Below are positions 26,454 to 35,576 of a stretch of DNA of 64,000 nucleotides, piece after piece. The notes below the pieces were generated by a model, which was not told the DNA's origin, did no database searches, and saw only the letters and a program-made list of their open reading frames with translations. This stretch comes from Pseudomonas sp. Irchel 3E20. Its GTDB lineage: Bacteria; Pseudomonadota; Gammaproteobacteria; Pseudomonadales; Pseudomonadaceae. The translations under genes were made by a program, and so were the position numbers. Every line of letters starts with the position of its first letter. Position 1 is the stretch's first letter. Location: the NCBI RefSeq assembly GCF_900187645.1, contig NZ_FYEE01000002.1, positions 1-64,000 of the forward strand. Reading direction: 5' to 3'.

Positions 26454-28037
26454 TCAAATCACAAAAAAACCATGGGTGGCGTCACGCCCCAGTTGCTCCA
26501 CCAAGCCGTATTCCCAATCCAGGTAAGCCTGCATGGCCTCGCGGGGGTTGTCGGTGCCCTCGTACGGGCGGCGGTAGCGGTCGATGCGCGGCGCGGCTAA
26601 TTGCTGTCGGCTTTCTTCCACGGGCAGGCCGGCGGCGATCCACGCGGCGGTGCCGCCCTCAAGGACGAACACCGGGCGTTCGGTCAGGGCCTGCAGTTCG
26701 GCCACCACGAAGCGCGCCAGCAGGCTGCTGCCGCAGGTCAGCACGTAGCGCTCGGCCACGGGGATGTGTTCCAGGGCCTGGGCCAGTTGGCTGCGCAAGG
26801 CCCACCACGCGCCAGGGATGTGGCGCTTGACGTAGTTGGCGCTGCTGGTGAAGTCCAGCACCTGGGTGCCGGGGGTGTGCAGCCAGTGGGCCAGGGTTTG
26901 CGGGCTGACCGTGTCGGCCCCGGGCTGGGGCGGCAAGGGTGTGTGCCAGGCGCCCCGCTCGCTGAAATCGGCGTGTTGCAAGCCGTCGAGCACCGCCACG
27001 TCCCAGCCCATTTGCGCCAGCCACGAGGCGCTCATGTTGGCGCGTACGCCGTCGTCGTCCACCAGCACCAACCGCGCGCCGCGCACGCTGGCGATGTGGT
27101 CGGTTTCCTGCACCAGTTGCCCGCCGGGGGCGGGGCGCGAGCCGGGCAGGTGGGCGTTTTCGAACTCCTCGGGGGTGCGTACATCCAGCAGGTAGGTGGT
27201 GCGCCGCGCCTCGGCCTGCCACTGGTGCAGATCAGCGAGGTGGGCACGGGTTACACCGGCGCGGTCGGCCACGGCGCGGGCCGAGGCCTGGGCCAGTTGC
27301 CGGTTGGCCGCGCTGACCTCGCCAAAGCGGCGCTGCTGCTCGTGCTCCAGGGCCTGCCCGGCAAGGGTCCAGCCGATGGTGCCGTTGCGCAGCGCCGCCA
27401 CTTCGTTGGGAATGCCGGCGTTGACCAGCGATTGGGCGCCAATGATGCTGCGGGTGCGCCCGGCGCAGTTGACGATCACCCGGGTCTGCGGGTTGGGCGC
27501 CAGTTCGCGCACCCGCAGCACCAGTTCGGCGCCGGGCACGCTGGTGCTGCCGGGGATGCTCATGGTCTGGTATTCGTCGAAGCGCCGGGCGTCCAGCACC
27601 ACCACATCGGCGCGGGCATCGAGCAGCCCTTGCACCGCTTCGGCCGACAGCGACGGCGTGTGGCGCTCGGCGTCCACCAGTTCGCCAAAGGACTTGCTCG
27701 GCACATTGACGTCCTTGAACACCTCGCCGCCGTCCCGTTGCCAACCGGCGAGCCCGCCGTCGAGCAGGGCGACATCGCTGTAGCCCAGGTCCAGCAAGCG
27801 CTGCGCAGCCACTTGCGCCAGGCCCTCGCCGTTGTCGTAGACGGTGATCGGCGTATTGCGCCGGGGGATGCGCGCGTAGCTTTCCAGCTCCAGTTTGCCC
27901 AGGGGGATGTTGGCGGCGAACAGCGGGTGGGCCTCGGCGTAGGGCGCTTCTTCGCGCACATCGAGCAGGGCCAGTTCCTCGCGCGCCAGCAGGGCGCGGC
28001 GGATATCAGCGTGGGTACGACGGGCAGGGCGGGTCAT
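26454..28037 (-). CDS. Four-domain rhodanese (sulfurtransferase)
   Basis: This 527 aa cytoplasmic protein is built from four rhodanese modules, each recognisable by a DVR/DAR/DF start and an xHxPGS-type loop. The active-site Cys is present in module 2 (VIVNCAGRTRS) and module 4 (YVLTCGSSLLARF) but replaced by Asp in module 1 (VYDNGEGLA) and module 3 (VDDDGVRAN). It overlaps the thiol dioxygenase gene by 4 bases, as in the P. aeruginosa PA2602-PA2603 arrangement (recalled). It probably moves sulfane sulfur released during thiol oxidation. Confidence 0.85.
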   Translation of the reverse strand: MTRPARRTHADIRRALLAREELALLDVREEAPYAEAHPLFAANIPLGKLELESYARIPRRNTPITVYDNGEGLAQVAAQRLLDLGYSDVALLDGGLAGWQRDGGEVFKDVNVPSKSFGELVDAERHTPSLSAEAVQGLLDARADVVVLDARRFDEYQTMSIPGSTSVPGAELVLRVRELAPNPQTRVIVNCAGRTRSIIGAQSLVNAGIPNEVAALRNGTIGWTLAGQALEHEQQRRFGEVSAANRQLAQASARAVADRAGVTRAHLADLHQWQAEARRTTYLLDVRTPEEFENAHLPGSRPAPGGQLVQETDHIASVRGARLVLVDDDGVRANMSASWLAQMGWDVAVLDGLQHADFSERGAWHTPLPPQPGADTVSPQTLAHWLHTPGTQVLDFTSSANYVKRHIPGAWWALRSQLAQALEHIPVAERYVLTCGSSLLARFVVAELQALTERPVFVLEGGTAAWIAAGLPVEESRQQLAAPRIDRYRRPYEGTDNPREAMQAYLDWEYGLVEQLGRDATHGFFVI

Positions 28038-28663
28038 GGCCGGGGCTCCAGGGACAGGTCCCAAAGGTTGGGCAACAGGCGATTGCTGTAGCCGGAGATA
28101 AAGGGTTTTTCGCTGCCATCGAGGCTGTACACCGCGCGCTCTACCGCGCCGATGTTGGCGCCATACACGTGGATGCTGATGGACACACGGTCGGCGTAGG
28201 CATTGGCCACCTGGTGGATATCGCCAATGCGCGGCGACACCGCTTCCACCTGCCCGGGCGCCAGGCGCACCGGCTCGCCGGCGGCGCTCAGGCTGCCATC
28301 GGCGTCACGGGCAAAAGCCTGGGAATACTCGGCACCGCGCAGCATGCCGATCAGCCCCCAAACCCGATGGTCGTGCACCGGCGTGCGCTGCCCCGGCCCC
28401 CAGACGAAGCTGACGATGCTAAAGCGCTGGCGTGAATCGGCGTGCAGCAAAAACTGCTGGTAGCGCTGCGGGTCGGGTTGGGCGAAGGCTTCGGGCAGCC
28501 AGTCGTCGTGGCTCACCAGTTGCGCCAGCAGCGGGGCGGCGGCGTGCAGCTGTTGCGCTTCGCTGGCCGGTTGTTCCAGCAGGTGCGCGAGTTGCTCGAT
28601 GAACAGGCGCAAGCGCGCCAGGTTCGGTGGGTTGGGGTCAAGGGCTGGGGCATTTCGGGGCAT
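28034..28663 (-). CDS. Thiol dioxygenase, cysteine/3-mercaptopropionate dioxygenase family
   Basis: This 209 aa cupin non-haem iron enzyme oxidises a thiol to the sulfinate with O2. Iron ligands are visible as His98 and His100 (TPVHDHRVWG) and His150 (GDIHQVAN). The Ser-His-Tyr relay is S163/H165/Y167 (SISIHVYG). YQQFLLHAD around 68-76 offers a Gln where mammalian cysteine dioxygenase has a substrate-binding Arg, which points to 3-mercaptopropionate as substrate, as described for the P. aeruginosa homologue. Divergent from a LysR gene that likely controls it. Confidence 0.86.
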   Translation of the reverse strand: MPRNAPALDPNPPNLARLRLFIEQLAHLLEQPASEAQQLHAAAPLLAQLVSHDDWLPEAFAQPDPQRYQQFLLHADSRQRFSIVSFVWGPGQRTPVHDHRVWGLIGMLRGAEYSQAFARDADGSLSAAGEPVRLAPGQVEAVSPRIGDIHQVANAYADRVSISIHVYGANIGAVERAVYSLDGSEKPFISGYSNRLLPNLWDLSLEPRP

Positions 28664-28771
28664 TGAGCTCCCTCCGTGGAAACAACGTAAAACAACGCGG
28701 ACTACACGAGCGAGCTAAAAGGTATTATTCTTTCTGCACATTTTTCCAGTCATTTATTATGCGAAAAAAGA

Positions 28772-29665
28772 ATGAAGATAGATGATCTCAACGCGTTCGT
28801 TGCCGTGATCCGCTGCCAGACCATCAGCCAGGCTGCCGATTCCCTGCAACTGACCCAGCCGGCCATCACCCGCCGCGTGCAGAACTTCGAGGAAGCCCTG
28901 GGGGTGGAGTTGCTCGACCGCAACACCAAGCCCCTCAAACCCACCAGCATGGGGCTGCGGGTGTACGCCCAATGCCTGGAAGTGCTGCGTGCCATCGACG
29001 CCTTGAGCGAACTGGTGGCCAGCGACGGCGCGCCCAGCGGCGCCTTGCGCATCGGCGTGCCGCAAACCATCGGCGATGTGGTGCTGCTCGATGCCCTCAG
29101 CCAGCTCAAGACCCTCTACCCGCAACTGCACACCTCGGTCGCCACGGGCTGGGGCAGCCACTTGCTGGGCAAGGTCGAAAACGGCGAACTGGACGTGGTG
29201 GCGGCACTGTTCCCGGCCGGCAAGGTATTCCCCGAAGGCGTGGTGGGGCGCTCCCTGGGCAGCATGAATCTGGTGGTGGTTGCGGCCAAAGGCGAGGTGC
29301 GCAAGCGCAGCTACAAACTGGCCGACTGCTACCAGCGCGGCTGGGTGCTCAACCCCGACGGCTGCGGCTTTCGCGCCGGCCTGCAACGGGCCTTGAGCGC
29401 CCAGGGGCTGTCGTTGCAGATCAACCTGGAAACCTTCGGCACCGAACTGCAACTGGGCCTGATCGCCAACGGCCTGGGCTTTGGCCTGGTGCCCCTGCCG
29501 CTTTTGGAGAACAGCAGTCACCGCGACAAACTCGACATCGTTCCGGTGGCGGATTTCAAACCGGTGATCGACCTGTGGCTGATCCACCCGCGCTTTTTGG
29601 GCAACCTGCAAGAACCGGTGGGCCTGTTCGGCGAAATGGTTGCGGCGCGGGTGGGCAAGCACTGA
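28772..29665 (+). CDS. LysR-type regulator (CysB-like), probable control of the thiol dioxygenase locus
   Basis: This 297 aa regulator has an N-terminal winged helix (MKIDDLNAFVAVIRCQTISQAADSLQ, HTH about 17-50) and a C-terminal periplasmic-binding-like effector domain. It is transcribed divergently from the dioxygenase-rhodanese pair across a 108-base AT-rich gap, the usual layout for a LysR regulator of the neighbouring operon. It could also act on the ABC transporter operon starting at 29932. Confidence 0.85.
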   Translation: MKIDDLNAFVAVIRCQTISQAADSLQLTQPAITRRVQNFEEALGVELLDRNTKPLKPTSMGLRVYAQCLEVLRAIDALSELVASDGAPSGALRIGVPQTIGDVVLLDALSQLKTLYPQLHTSVATGWGSHLLGKVENGELDVVAALFPAGKVFPEGVVGRSLGSMNLVVVAAKGEVRKRSYKLADCYQRGWVLNPDGCGFRAGLQRALSAQGLSLQINLETFGTELQLGLIANGLGFGLVPLPLLENSSHRDKLDIVPVADFKPVIDLWLIHPRFLGNLQEPVGLFGEMVAARVGKH

Positions 29666-29755
29666 CAAAAGAGGGGGCTGTTGCGGGGCTGCCTTGGCGG
29701 ACTGCTTGCAAAAAACCGCACCCCCCAGTTGTGTCGTTCCCCCTGCCGCCAGGCC

Positions 29756-29782
29756 GCCATCGCGGGCAAGGCCCGCTCCCAC
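29756..29782 (-). repeat. REP element
   Basis: Reverse-oriented REP unit GCCATCGCGGGCAAGGCCCGCTCCCAC between the LysR gene and the ABC permease gene. Confidence 0.75.
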
Positions 29783-29931
29783 AGATGCGCGCCTCTATGT
29801 CTTGTTAGTTCGCATAATAGAATCTCATGTTGATGCGCAATTTCTATATTAGGTTAGAACCAAAGCGAATTTCACGGACGTTTTTTATGTAGTTAGGATG
29901 GGGCTCACTGCGCTGAATCAAGGACGTTGCC

Positions 29932-30753
29932 ATGCCCGCGCCCCTCGTTGCTGCCTCTTTCGCCCGCTGCACCCGCATCGCCCATTGGCGCGGCTGGCGC
30001 GAGGGTGGGGCGCGGTTGCTCAGCCCCTTGCTGCTGTTGCTGGCCTGGGAAGTGGCCGCGCGCACCGGGCTGTTGCCGCCACGGGTGCTGGCCGCGCCGA
30101 GTGCCATTGGCGGCACCTTGTGGCAGATGCTCGCCAGTGGCGAGTTGGGCGGCCACTTGCTGGTGTCGTTGCGCCGTGCCCTCAGTGGCCTGGCGATTGG
30201 CGTGGGCTGCGGCACGCTGCTGGCGCTGCTGGCCGGGTTGTCGCGCCGCGGTGAGCTGGTGGTCGATTCGCCCATGCAGATGCTGCGCACCCTGCCGTTT
30301 TTGGCCATCGTGCCGCTGTTCATCCTCTGGTTCGGCGTGGGCGAGACGCCCAAGATCGCCCTGATTGCCCTGGGCACCACTTTCCCGATTTACCTGACCT
30401 TGTTTTCCGGCATCCGCAGCCTCGACCCCAAATTGTTGGAGGCGGCGCACTTGCTCGGCCTTTCGCGCGGGGAGCAGATCATCCATGTGGTGCTGCCCGG
30501 TGCCTTGCCGGCGTTTTTCGTTGGCCTGCGCTATGCCTTCGGCATCAGTTGGCTGGGCCTGGTGGTGGTCGAGCAGATCAACGCCAACGCCGGTATCGGT
30601 TACCTGGTCAACGATGCGCGGGACTTCATGCGCACCGACGTCATTGTCATCTGCCTGCTGATCTACAGCGTGCTGGGCCTGGCTATCGACAGCCTGGTGC
30701 GTGTGCTCGAACGCTTCGCCCTGGCCTGGCGGCCGACCTTTATCAGGACCTGA
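29932..30753 (+). CDS. ABC transporter permease, sulfonate/taurine type (SsuC-like)
   Basis: This 273 aa inner-membrane protein has about six transmembrane helices and the binding-protein-dependent EAA loop (LEAAHLLGLSRGEQIIHVVLPGALP, about 165-190). The family imports aliphatic sulfonates, taurine or related oxyanions. It is followed two bases later by its ATPase gene. Leads the operon to at least 35443. Confidence 0.87.
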   Translation: MPAPLVAASFARCTRIAHWRGWREGGARLLSPLLLLLAWEVAARTGLLPPRVLAAPSAIGGTLWQMLASGELGGHLLVSLRRALSGLAIGVGCGTLLALLAGLSRRGELVVDSPMQMLRTLPFLAIVPLFILWFGVGETPKIALIALGTTFPIYLTLFSGIRSLDPKLLEAAHLLGLSRGEQIIHVVLPGALPAFFVGLRYAFGISWLGLVVVEQINANAGIGYLVNDARDFMRTDVIVICLLIYSVLGLAIDSLVRVLERFALAWRPTFIRT

Positions 30754-30755
30754 CC

Positions 30756-31529
30756 ATGAGCGTGCCCCTAAACCCCATCCCCCGCGCCGCCGTCGAGTGC
30801 CGCCGCGTGACCCGGCGTTTCGCCGGCCAAGCCGTGCTCGATGGGCTGGACCTGGACATCGCCCCCGGCGAATTCGTCGCCCTGTTGGGCAGCAGCGGGT
30901 CGGGCAAGACCACCCTGCTGCGCGCCCTTGCCGGGCTGGACGCGGTGGACGAAGGCCAGTTGCGCGTGCCCCAGGCGTTGGCGGCGGTGTTCCAGGAGCC
31001 GCGCCTGATGCCCTGGAAGCGCGCCTGGCGCAACGTCGCCCTCGGGGTGCGCGGTGGCGAGGCCAAGGCGCGGGCGCTGGCGGCCCTGGCCGAAGTGGGC
31101 TTGCAGCACCGCCTTAATGCCTGGCCCGCCACCTTGTCTGGCGGCGAGGCCCAGCGCGTGGCCCTGGCCCGGGCGCTGGTGCGCGAGCCGCAGTTGCTGT
31201 TGCTCGATGAGCCGTTCGCCGCGTTGGATGCCCTGACCCGCATCCGCATGCATCAACTGATTATCAGCCTGTGGCGCGCCCACACCCCGGCGGTGCTGCT
31301 GGTCACCCATGACGTCGACGAAGCGCTGCTGCTGGCCGACCGCGTGGTGGTGCTGGCCCATGGGCGCATCGCCGAACACATGCCGATCCGTTTGCCGCGC
31401 CCGCGCCAGGTCGCCCACCCGGGTTTCCAGGCCTTGCGCGAACGTTTGCTGAGCCTGCTGGGGGTGGCCACCGACCACCCGCCCGCAGCCTTGCACCCCC
31501 AGCCCCTGAGCAGGACCGCCCACCCATGA
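30756..31529 (+). CDS. ABC transporter ATP-binding protein (SsuB-like)
   Basis: This 257 aa cytoplasmic ATPase has Walker A GSSGSGKTT (about 46-54), Q-loop FQEPRLMPWKR, signature LSGGEAQRVALARAL, Walker B LLLLDEPF and H-loop VTHDVDEA. The start is 30756; a longer frame overlaps the permease and was rejected. The product energises the SsuC-like permease. Its stop overlaps the next start (ATGA, 31526-31529). Confidence 0.9.
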   Translation: MSVPLNPIPRAAVECRRVTRRFAGQAVLDGLDLDIAPGEFVALLGSSGSGKTTLLRALAGLDAVDEGQLRVPQALAAVFQEPRLMPWKRAWRNVALGVRGGEAKARALAALAEVGLQHRLNAWPATLSGGEAQRVALARALVREPQLLLLDEPFAALDALTRIRMHQLIISLWRAHTPAVLLVTHDVDEALLLADRVVVLAHGRIAEHMPIRLPRPRQVAHPGFQALRERLLSLLGVATDHPPAALHPQPLSRTAHP

Positions 31530-32722
31530 GTGCATCCACCGTACAGCGCCCGCAACCGCCCCTGGCCGACCTCGACGGCCCGGCCTTCGCCGATGTGCTG
31601 GCCACCCTGAGTCGCGAATTCGCCGCCAGTGCCGCCCACTACGATCGCCACAGCGCCTTCCCCCACGCCAACCTGCAACGCCTGCACGAGCATGGCCTGC
31701 TGGCGCTGACCGTGCCCCGGCGCCTGGGCGGCAGCGGCGCCACCCTCGACCAGGCGCGGCGGGTTATCAGCGCCGTGGCTCGGGGCGAGCCGTCCACCGC
31801 CCTGGTGCTGGTGATGCAATACCTGCAACACAGCCGCTTGCAGCACAACCATGCCTGGCCGCTGCACCTGCGCGAACAACTGGCCCACGAGGCGGTGCAC
31901 GATGGCGCGCTGATAAACGCCCTGCGGGTCGAGCCCGACCTCGGCACCCCGGCCCGTGGCGGTTTGCCCGCCACCGTGGCGCGGCGGGTGGAGGGCGGCT
32001 GGCGCCTGAGCGGGCGCAAGATCTACTCCACCGGCATCCCCGGCCTGACCTGGCTGTCGGTGTGGGCGCGCAGCGACGAGGCCGAGCCCCGCGTCGGCAC
32101 TTGGCTGGTGCACCGCAACACCCCCGGCATCGTTGTCGAAGAGACCTGGGATCACCTGGGCATGCGCGCCACCGGCAGCCACGACGTGGTGTTCGACGAG
32201 GTGTTCGTGCCCCTGGAATACGCCGTCGATATCCAACCGGCCCATGTGCCGCGCCCCAGCGAGTTGGACAGCGATGGCCTGCTGTGGCTCGCCGTGTTGC
32301 TCTCGGCGATCTACGACGGCGTAGCCCGCGCCGCCCGCGATTGGCTGGTGGGTTGGCTGGCCGAACGGGTGCCGGCCAACCTCGGCGCGCCGCTGTCGAG
32401 CCTGCCGCGTTTTCATGAACTGCTGGGGCGCATCGACGCGCTGCTGCTGGCCAACCGCGTGCTGCTGGAGGCCGCCGCCCAAGGCCGGGTCGCCGCCAGC
32501 GAAGCGACGCAAATCAAATACCTGGTCACCAGCAACGCCATCAGCGCCGTCGAGTTGGGCATCGAAGCCATCGGCAACCCGGGGCTGGCGCGGGGCAACC
32601 CGATCGAGCGGCATTACCGCGACGTGCTGTGCAGCCGCATCCATACCCCACAAAACGACGCCATCCTTGGCGCCGTGGGCCGCGCCGCGTTCGCCTTGCC
32701 CAGCCGTGGGGGGCAGGCATGA
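31526..32722 (+). CDS. Acyl-CoA-dehydrogenase-fold flavin oxidoreductase (SfnC/DszC-like)
   Basis: This 398 aa protein has the acyl-CoA dehydrogenase architecture: helical N-domain, central barrel (LSGRKIYSTGIPGLTWLSVWAR, about 165-186) and helical C-domain. In sulfur-scavenging operons such proteins are often flavin-dependent monooxygenases that split C-S bonds rather than dehydrogenases. Position between ABC genes and a hydroxyacid dehydrogenase supports a catabolic role for the imported compound. The exact reaction is unknown. Confidence 0.8.
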   Translation: MSASTVQRPQPPLADLDGPAFADVLATLSREFAASAAHYDRHSAFPHANLQRLHEHGLLALTVPRRLGGSGATLDQARRVISAVARGEPSTALVLVMQYLQHSRLQHNHAWPLHLREQLAHEAVHDGALINALRVEPDLGTPARGGLPATVARRVEGGWRLSGRKIYSTGIPGLTWLSVWARSDEAEPRVGTWLVHRNTPGIVVEETWDHLGMRATGSHDVVFDEVFVPLEYAVDIQPAHVPRPSELDSDGLLWLAVLLSAIYDGVARAARDWLVGWLAERVPANLGAPLSSLPRFHELLGRIDALLLANRVLLEAAAQGRVAASEATQIKYLVTSNAISAVELGIEAIGNPGLARGNPIERHYRDVLCSRIHTPQNDAILGAVGRAAFALPSRGGQA

Positions 32723-33666
32723 GCCGCGTCGCCAGCCAACTGGGCGCCGCGTTCAACCAGCAACTGCGCCAGTGGCTGCCGGGAATACAGGTGCTGGAGG
32801 TGCCCCGGGGCTTGCCCCGCCCGTTGCCGGCGGATGTGCGGGTGCTGCTGGCCGCGCCCCATGGCGAGTGGCTCGAGGCAGCGGGGCCGCCAGCGGGTTG
32901 GCCCTTTGCCCTGGAGTTGGTGCAACTGGTGACCTCGGGCCTGGATTTTTTCCCGCCGTGGCTGTTTCGCAGCGTGGCGGTGGCCAGCGCCCGGGGCACC
33001 AGCGCGGCGACCCTGGCCGAGTTCGCCCTGGCGACGATTTTCGCCGCCGCCAAGCAGCTACCGCAGGTGTGGATCGACGGCCCGCAGCACTGGCAGCAAC
33101 GCCCCTTGGCCTCAGTCAGCGGCAGCACCCTGGGGTTGTTCGGCTTTGGCCGTATCGCCCAGGCGCTGGCGCCCAAGGCCCAGGCCCTGGGCATGCAGGT
33201 GCTTGCCCTGCGTCACAGCGCCCAGCCCTTCGAGGTGCCGGGGGTAGAGGGGGTGGCGGATGTGCATGAACTCTTCGCCCGCGCCGATCACCTGCTGCTG
33301 GCGGCGCCGCTTACCGAGCGCACGCGGCACGTCATCGGCCCTTCGGTGCTGGCCTCGGCCAAGCCCGGCCTGCACTTGATAAACCTCGCGCGCGGGGCGC
33401 TGATCGACCAAGCAGCGCTGCTCCAGGCCCTGGACAGCGGGCGCATTGCCCTGGCCAGCCTGGACGTCAGCGACCCCGAACCGTTGCCCGCCGGGCACCC
33501 GCTCTACCGCCACCCCCGGGTGCGGCTGTCGCCCCACACCTCGGCCAATTGCCCCGAGGTGTACCGCCAGATCGCCCTGCTGCTGGGGCGCAACCTCGCG
33601 CACCTGGCCCATGGCCGCGCCCTGGAAAATGCCGTGTCCATTGCCATTGAGGAAGCACAGCCATGA
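32719..33666 (+). CDS. D-2-hydroxyacid dehydrogenase family protein
   Basis: This 315 aa NAD(P)-dependent enzyme shows a dinucleotide site GLFGFGRIAQALAPKAQALG (about 137-156), catalytic Arg in LINLARGALID, Glu in SDPEPLP and His in LSPHTSANC, so all three catalytic residues are in place. Start at 32719 is fixed by the ATGA overlap with the upstream gene; a further ATGA overlap (33663-33666) couples it to the aldolase. It probably reduces or oxidises a 2-keto/2-hydroxy acid formed from the imported substrate. Confidence 0.83.
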   Translation: MSRVASQLGAAFNQQLRQWLPGIQVLEVPRGLPRPLPADVRVLLAAPHGEWLEAAGPPAGWPFALELVQLVTSGLDFFPPWLFRSVAVASARGTSAATLAEFALATIFAAAKQLPQVWIDGPQHWQQRPLASVSGSTLGLFGFGRIAQALAPKAQALGMQVLALRHSAQPFEVPGVEGVADVHELFARADHLLLAAPLTERTRHVIGPSVLASAKPGLHLINLARGALIDQAALLQALDSGRIALASLDVSDPEPLPAGHPLYRHPRVRLSPHTSANCPEVYRQIALLLGRNLAHLAHGRALENAVSIAIEEAQP

Positions 33667-34472
33667 CCGCACCTCTTCGCCCGGCGGTGTACGACCTGCC
33701 GCGCCAAGGCCACACCGTGGCGCGCTGGGAACACCCGCCGCAACAGCCCACCGCCGCCCTTGAACGCCTGGCGCGCAAGCAGAGCCTGGCGGCGGCGTTC
33801 CGTGTGTTCGCCCGCCAGGGCTTCGACATGGGGGGCGCCGGCCATATCACCGTGCGCGACCCGCAGTGGCCGGACCATTTCTGGGTCAACCCGGTGGGCG
33901 TTTACTTTGGCCACTTGCGGGTGTCGGACCTGCTGCTGGTCAACCCTCACGGCGAAATCGTCGAAGGCGAGGGCGCGTTGAACCTGGCGGCGTTCGCCAT
34001 CCACGCCGCCCTGCATGAGGCGCGCCCCGATGTGGTGGCCGCCGCCCATGCCCATTCGTTGCATGGCAAGGCCTGGTCGAGCCTGGGGCGCCTGCTCGAC
34101 CCACTGACCCAGGACGCCTGCGCCTTCTACGAAAAACACGCGCTGTTCGACCACTTCAGCGGCGTCGTGCTGCAGGCCAGCGAAGGCGCGCGCATCGCCC
34201 AGGTGCTGGCCGGGCACCACGCGCTGATCCTGCAAAACCATGGCCTGCTCACCGTGGGGCAAACCGTGGAAGCGGCGGCGTGGCGCTTTATCGCCCTGGA
34301 CAACGCCGCCCACACGCAATTGCTTGCGGAAGCGGCGGGCACGCCCCGGCCAATTCCCCATGCGGTGGCGCAGCACACGGCGCGCCAGGTGGGTACCGAG
34401 TTCGGTGGCTGGTTCAGCTTTCAACCCTATCGCCAGCAAATCCTGCGCAGCGAAGCGGACTTTCTCGATTAA
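33663..34472 (+). CDS. Class II aldolase/adducin domain protein
   Basis: This 269 aa cytoplasmic enzyme of the zinc-dependent class II aldolase family has metal ligands in AAAHAHSLHG (two His) and LQNHGLLTVG (third His), with GGAGHITVRD near the N-terminus. It cleaves or decarboxylates hydroxylated carbon skeletons. It completes the cytoplasmic enzyme set of this operon; the substrate is unknown. Confidence 0.82.
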   Translation: MTAPLRPAVYDLPRQGHTVARWEHPPQQPTAALERLARKQSLAAAFRVFARQGFDMGGAGHITVRDPQWPDHFWVNPVGVYFGHLRVSDLLLVNPHGEIVEGEGALNLAAFAIHAALHEARPDVVAAAHAHSLHGKAWSSLGRLLDPLTQDACAFYEKHALFDHFSGVVLQASEGARIAQVLAGHHALILQNHGLLTVGQTVEAAAWRFIALDNAAHTQLLAEAAGTPRPIPHAVAQHTARQVGTEFGGWFSFQPYRQQILRSEADFLD

Positions 34473-34483
34473 GGATCAGCGCC

Positions 34484-35443
34484 ATGCAACGTCGTCGTTT
34501 TCTGCAATGGGCCGGTGTCGCCGGGTTGGCCGCCGGCCTGCCGCGCCTGGGCCTGGCCGCGCCGGACTTGGCGGGGGTCACCCTCAACGTCGCCACCTAT
34601 AAAGGCGCGGCACCGACCTTCTTCCCCGAGGCCGGCATCGGCGCGGCGCCGTACCGGGTCAAGTACGCCGAATTCACCGGCGGCAACCTCAGCTTCGAGG
34701 CGTTGGTCAGCGGCACCCTGGACCTGTCGCCCATGAGCGAGATCCCGCCGATCTTCGGCATCAAGAACCACGCGCCGGTGAAGCTGATCGCGGTACTCAC
34801 CGGCGACGTCAACAACCAGGCCTTCGTGGTGCCCAAGGGCTCGGCGGTGCAGTCGGTGGCCCAGCTCAAGGGCCTGCGGGTGGGTTACATCCGTTCCACC
34901 AGTTCCCACTACTTTCTGCTCAAGGCCCTCAAGGAACAGGGCTTGAGCTTTGCCGACATCGTGCCCATGGCTCTGACCCCGCAGGACGGCTTCGCCGCAC
35001 TGCAAAACGGTGCGCTGGATGCCTGGGTGACCTTCGGCTACTTCATCCAACTGGCCGAACTGCGCAGCGGCGCGCGCGTGCTCAAGACCGGCCAGGGCTA
35101 CCTGTCGGGCAACTACGTGATCGCCGCCAACCAGGCCAGCATCGCTGACCCGCTCAAACACGCGGCCATCACCGATTACGTGCTGCGCGAGTACCGCGCC
35201 TGGCAATGGATCGCTGCCCACCCCGAAGAATGGGCGAGCAAAAGCGCGAAAGTCCTCGGCATGCCCCGCGAGGTGTTCCTCGCCCAATACCGCGCGCAAA
35301 GCGGCCCGCGCCTGCTGCAACCGGTGGATGACGCGGCCATCGCCTCGCAGCAGGACGTGGCGGATTTGTTTTTCGAAGCGGGGGTGCTGCCCAACAAGCT
35401 GGATGTGTCGGGGTTGTGGGACCGCAGCTTTCGCTGGGGCTGA
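34484..35443 (+). CDS. ABC substrate-binding protein, SsuA/nitrate-taurine type, Tat signal
   Basis: This 319 aa periplasmic protein has a twin-arginine leader MQRRRFLQWAGVAGLAAG. The body is an NMT1/SsuA-like binding domain (FEALVSGTLDLSPMSEIP, VGYIRSTSSHYFLLKAL). It is probably the cognate binding protein of the permease-ATPase pair at the start of the operon, from which four enzyme genes separate it. Start at 34484 gives the Tat signal; the longer frame runs into the aldolase gene. Confidence 0.85.
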   Translation: MQRRRFLQWAGVAGLAAGLPRLGLAAPDLAGVTLNVATYKGAAPTFFPEAGIGAAPYRVKYAEFTGGNLSFEALVSGTLDLSPMSEIPPIFGIKNHAPVKLIAVLTGDVNNQAFVVPKGSAVQSVAQLKGLRVGYIRSTSSHYFLLKALKEQGLSFADIVPMALTPQDGFAALQNGALDAWVTFGYFIQLAELRSGARVLKTGQGYLSGNYVIAANQASIADPLKHAAITDYVLREYRAWQWIAAHPEEWASKSAKVLGMPREVFLAQYRAQSGPRLLQPVDDAAIASQQDVADLFFEAGVLPNKLDVSGLWDRSFRWG

Positions 35444-35458
35444 CCACTGCCGTGAAAT

Positions 35459-35530
35459 CCTGTAGGCGCCTGGTTTGCCAGCAATGGCGGTTCTAAGGGC
35501 GCCATCGCTGGCAGCCAGGCTCCTGCAAGG
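35459..35530. repeat. Second-class REPIN (inverted repeat pair)
   Basis: Two inverted, related arms, CCTGTAGGCGCCTGGTTTGC and its approximate complement, flank GCAATGGCGG/CGCCATCGCTGG. The sequence differs from the GTGGGAGCGGGC class of REP in this window but has the same inverted-doublet form. Confidence 0.65.
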
Positions 35531-35576
35531 CAATGTGCTGTGCCCACAGCATCCCATTCACCCAGGAGGGCATTGC

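Noticed and set aside
26601..28091. A 496-codon open frame opposite the rhodanese gene
   Set aside because: The minus strand encodes four clear rhodanese modules; the plus frame has no recognisable content.
31526..32722. Classical fatty-acid acyl-CoA dehydrogenase
   Set aside because: It sits in a sulfonate-type ABC operon with overlaps to a hydroxyacid dehydrogenase gene and no other beta-oxidation gene; a monooxygenase-type role is more likely, although the fold is the same.
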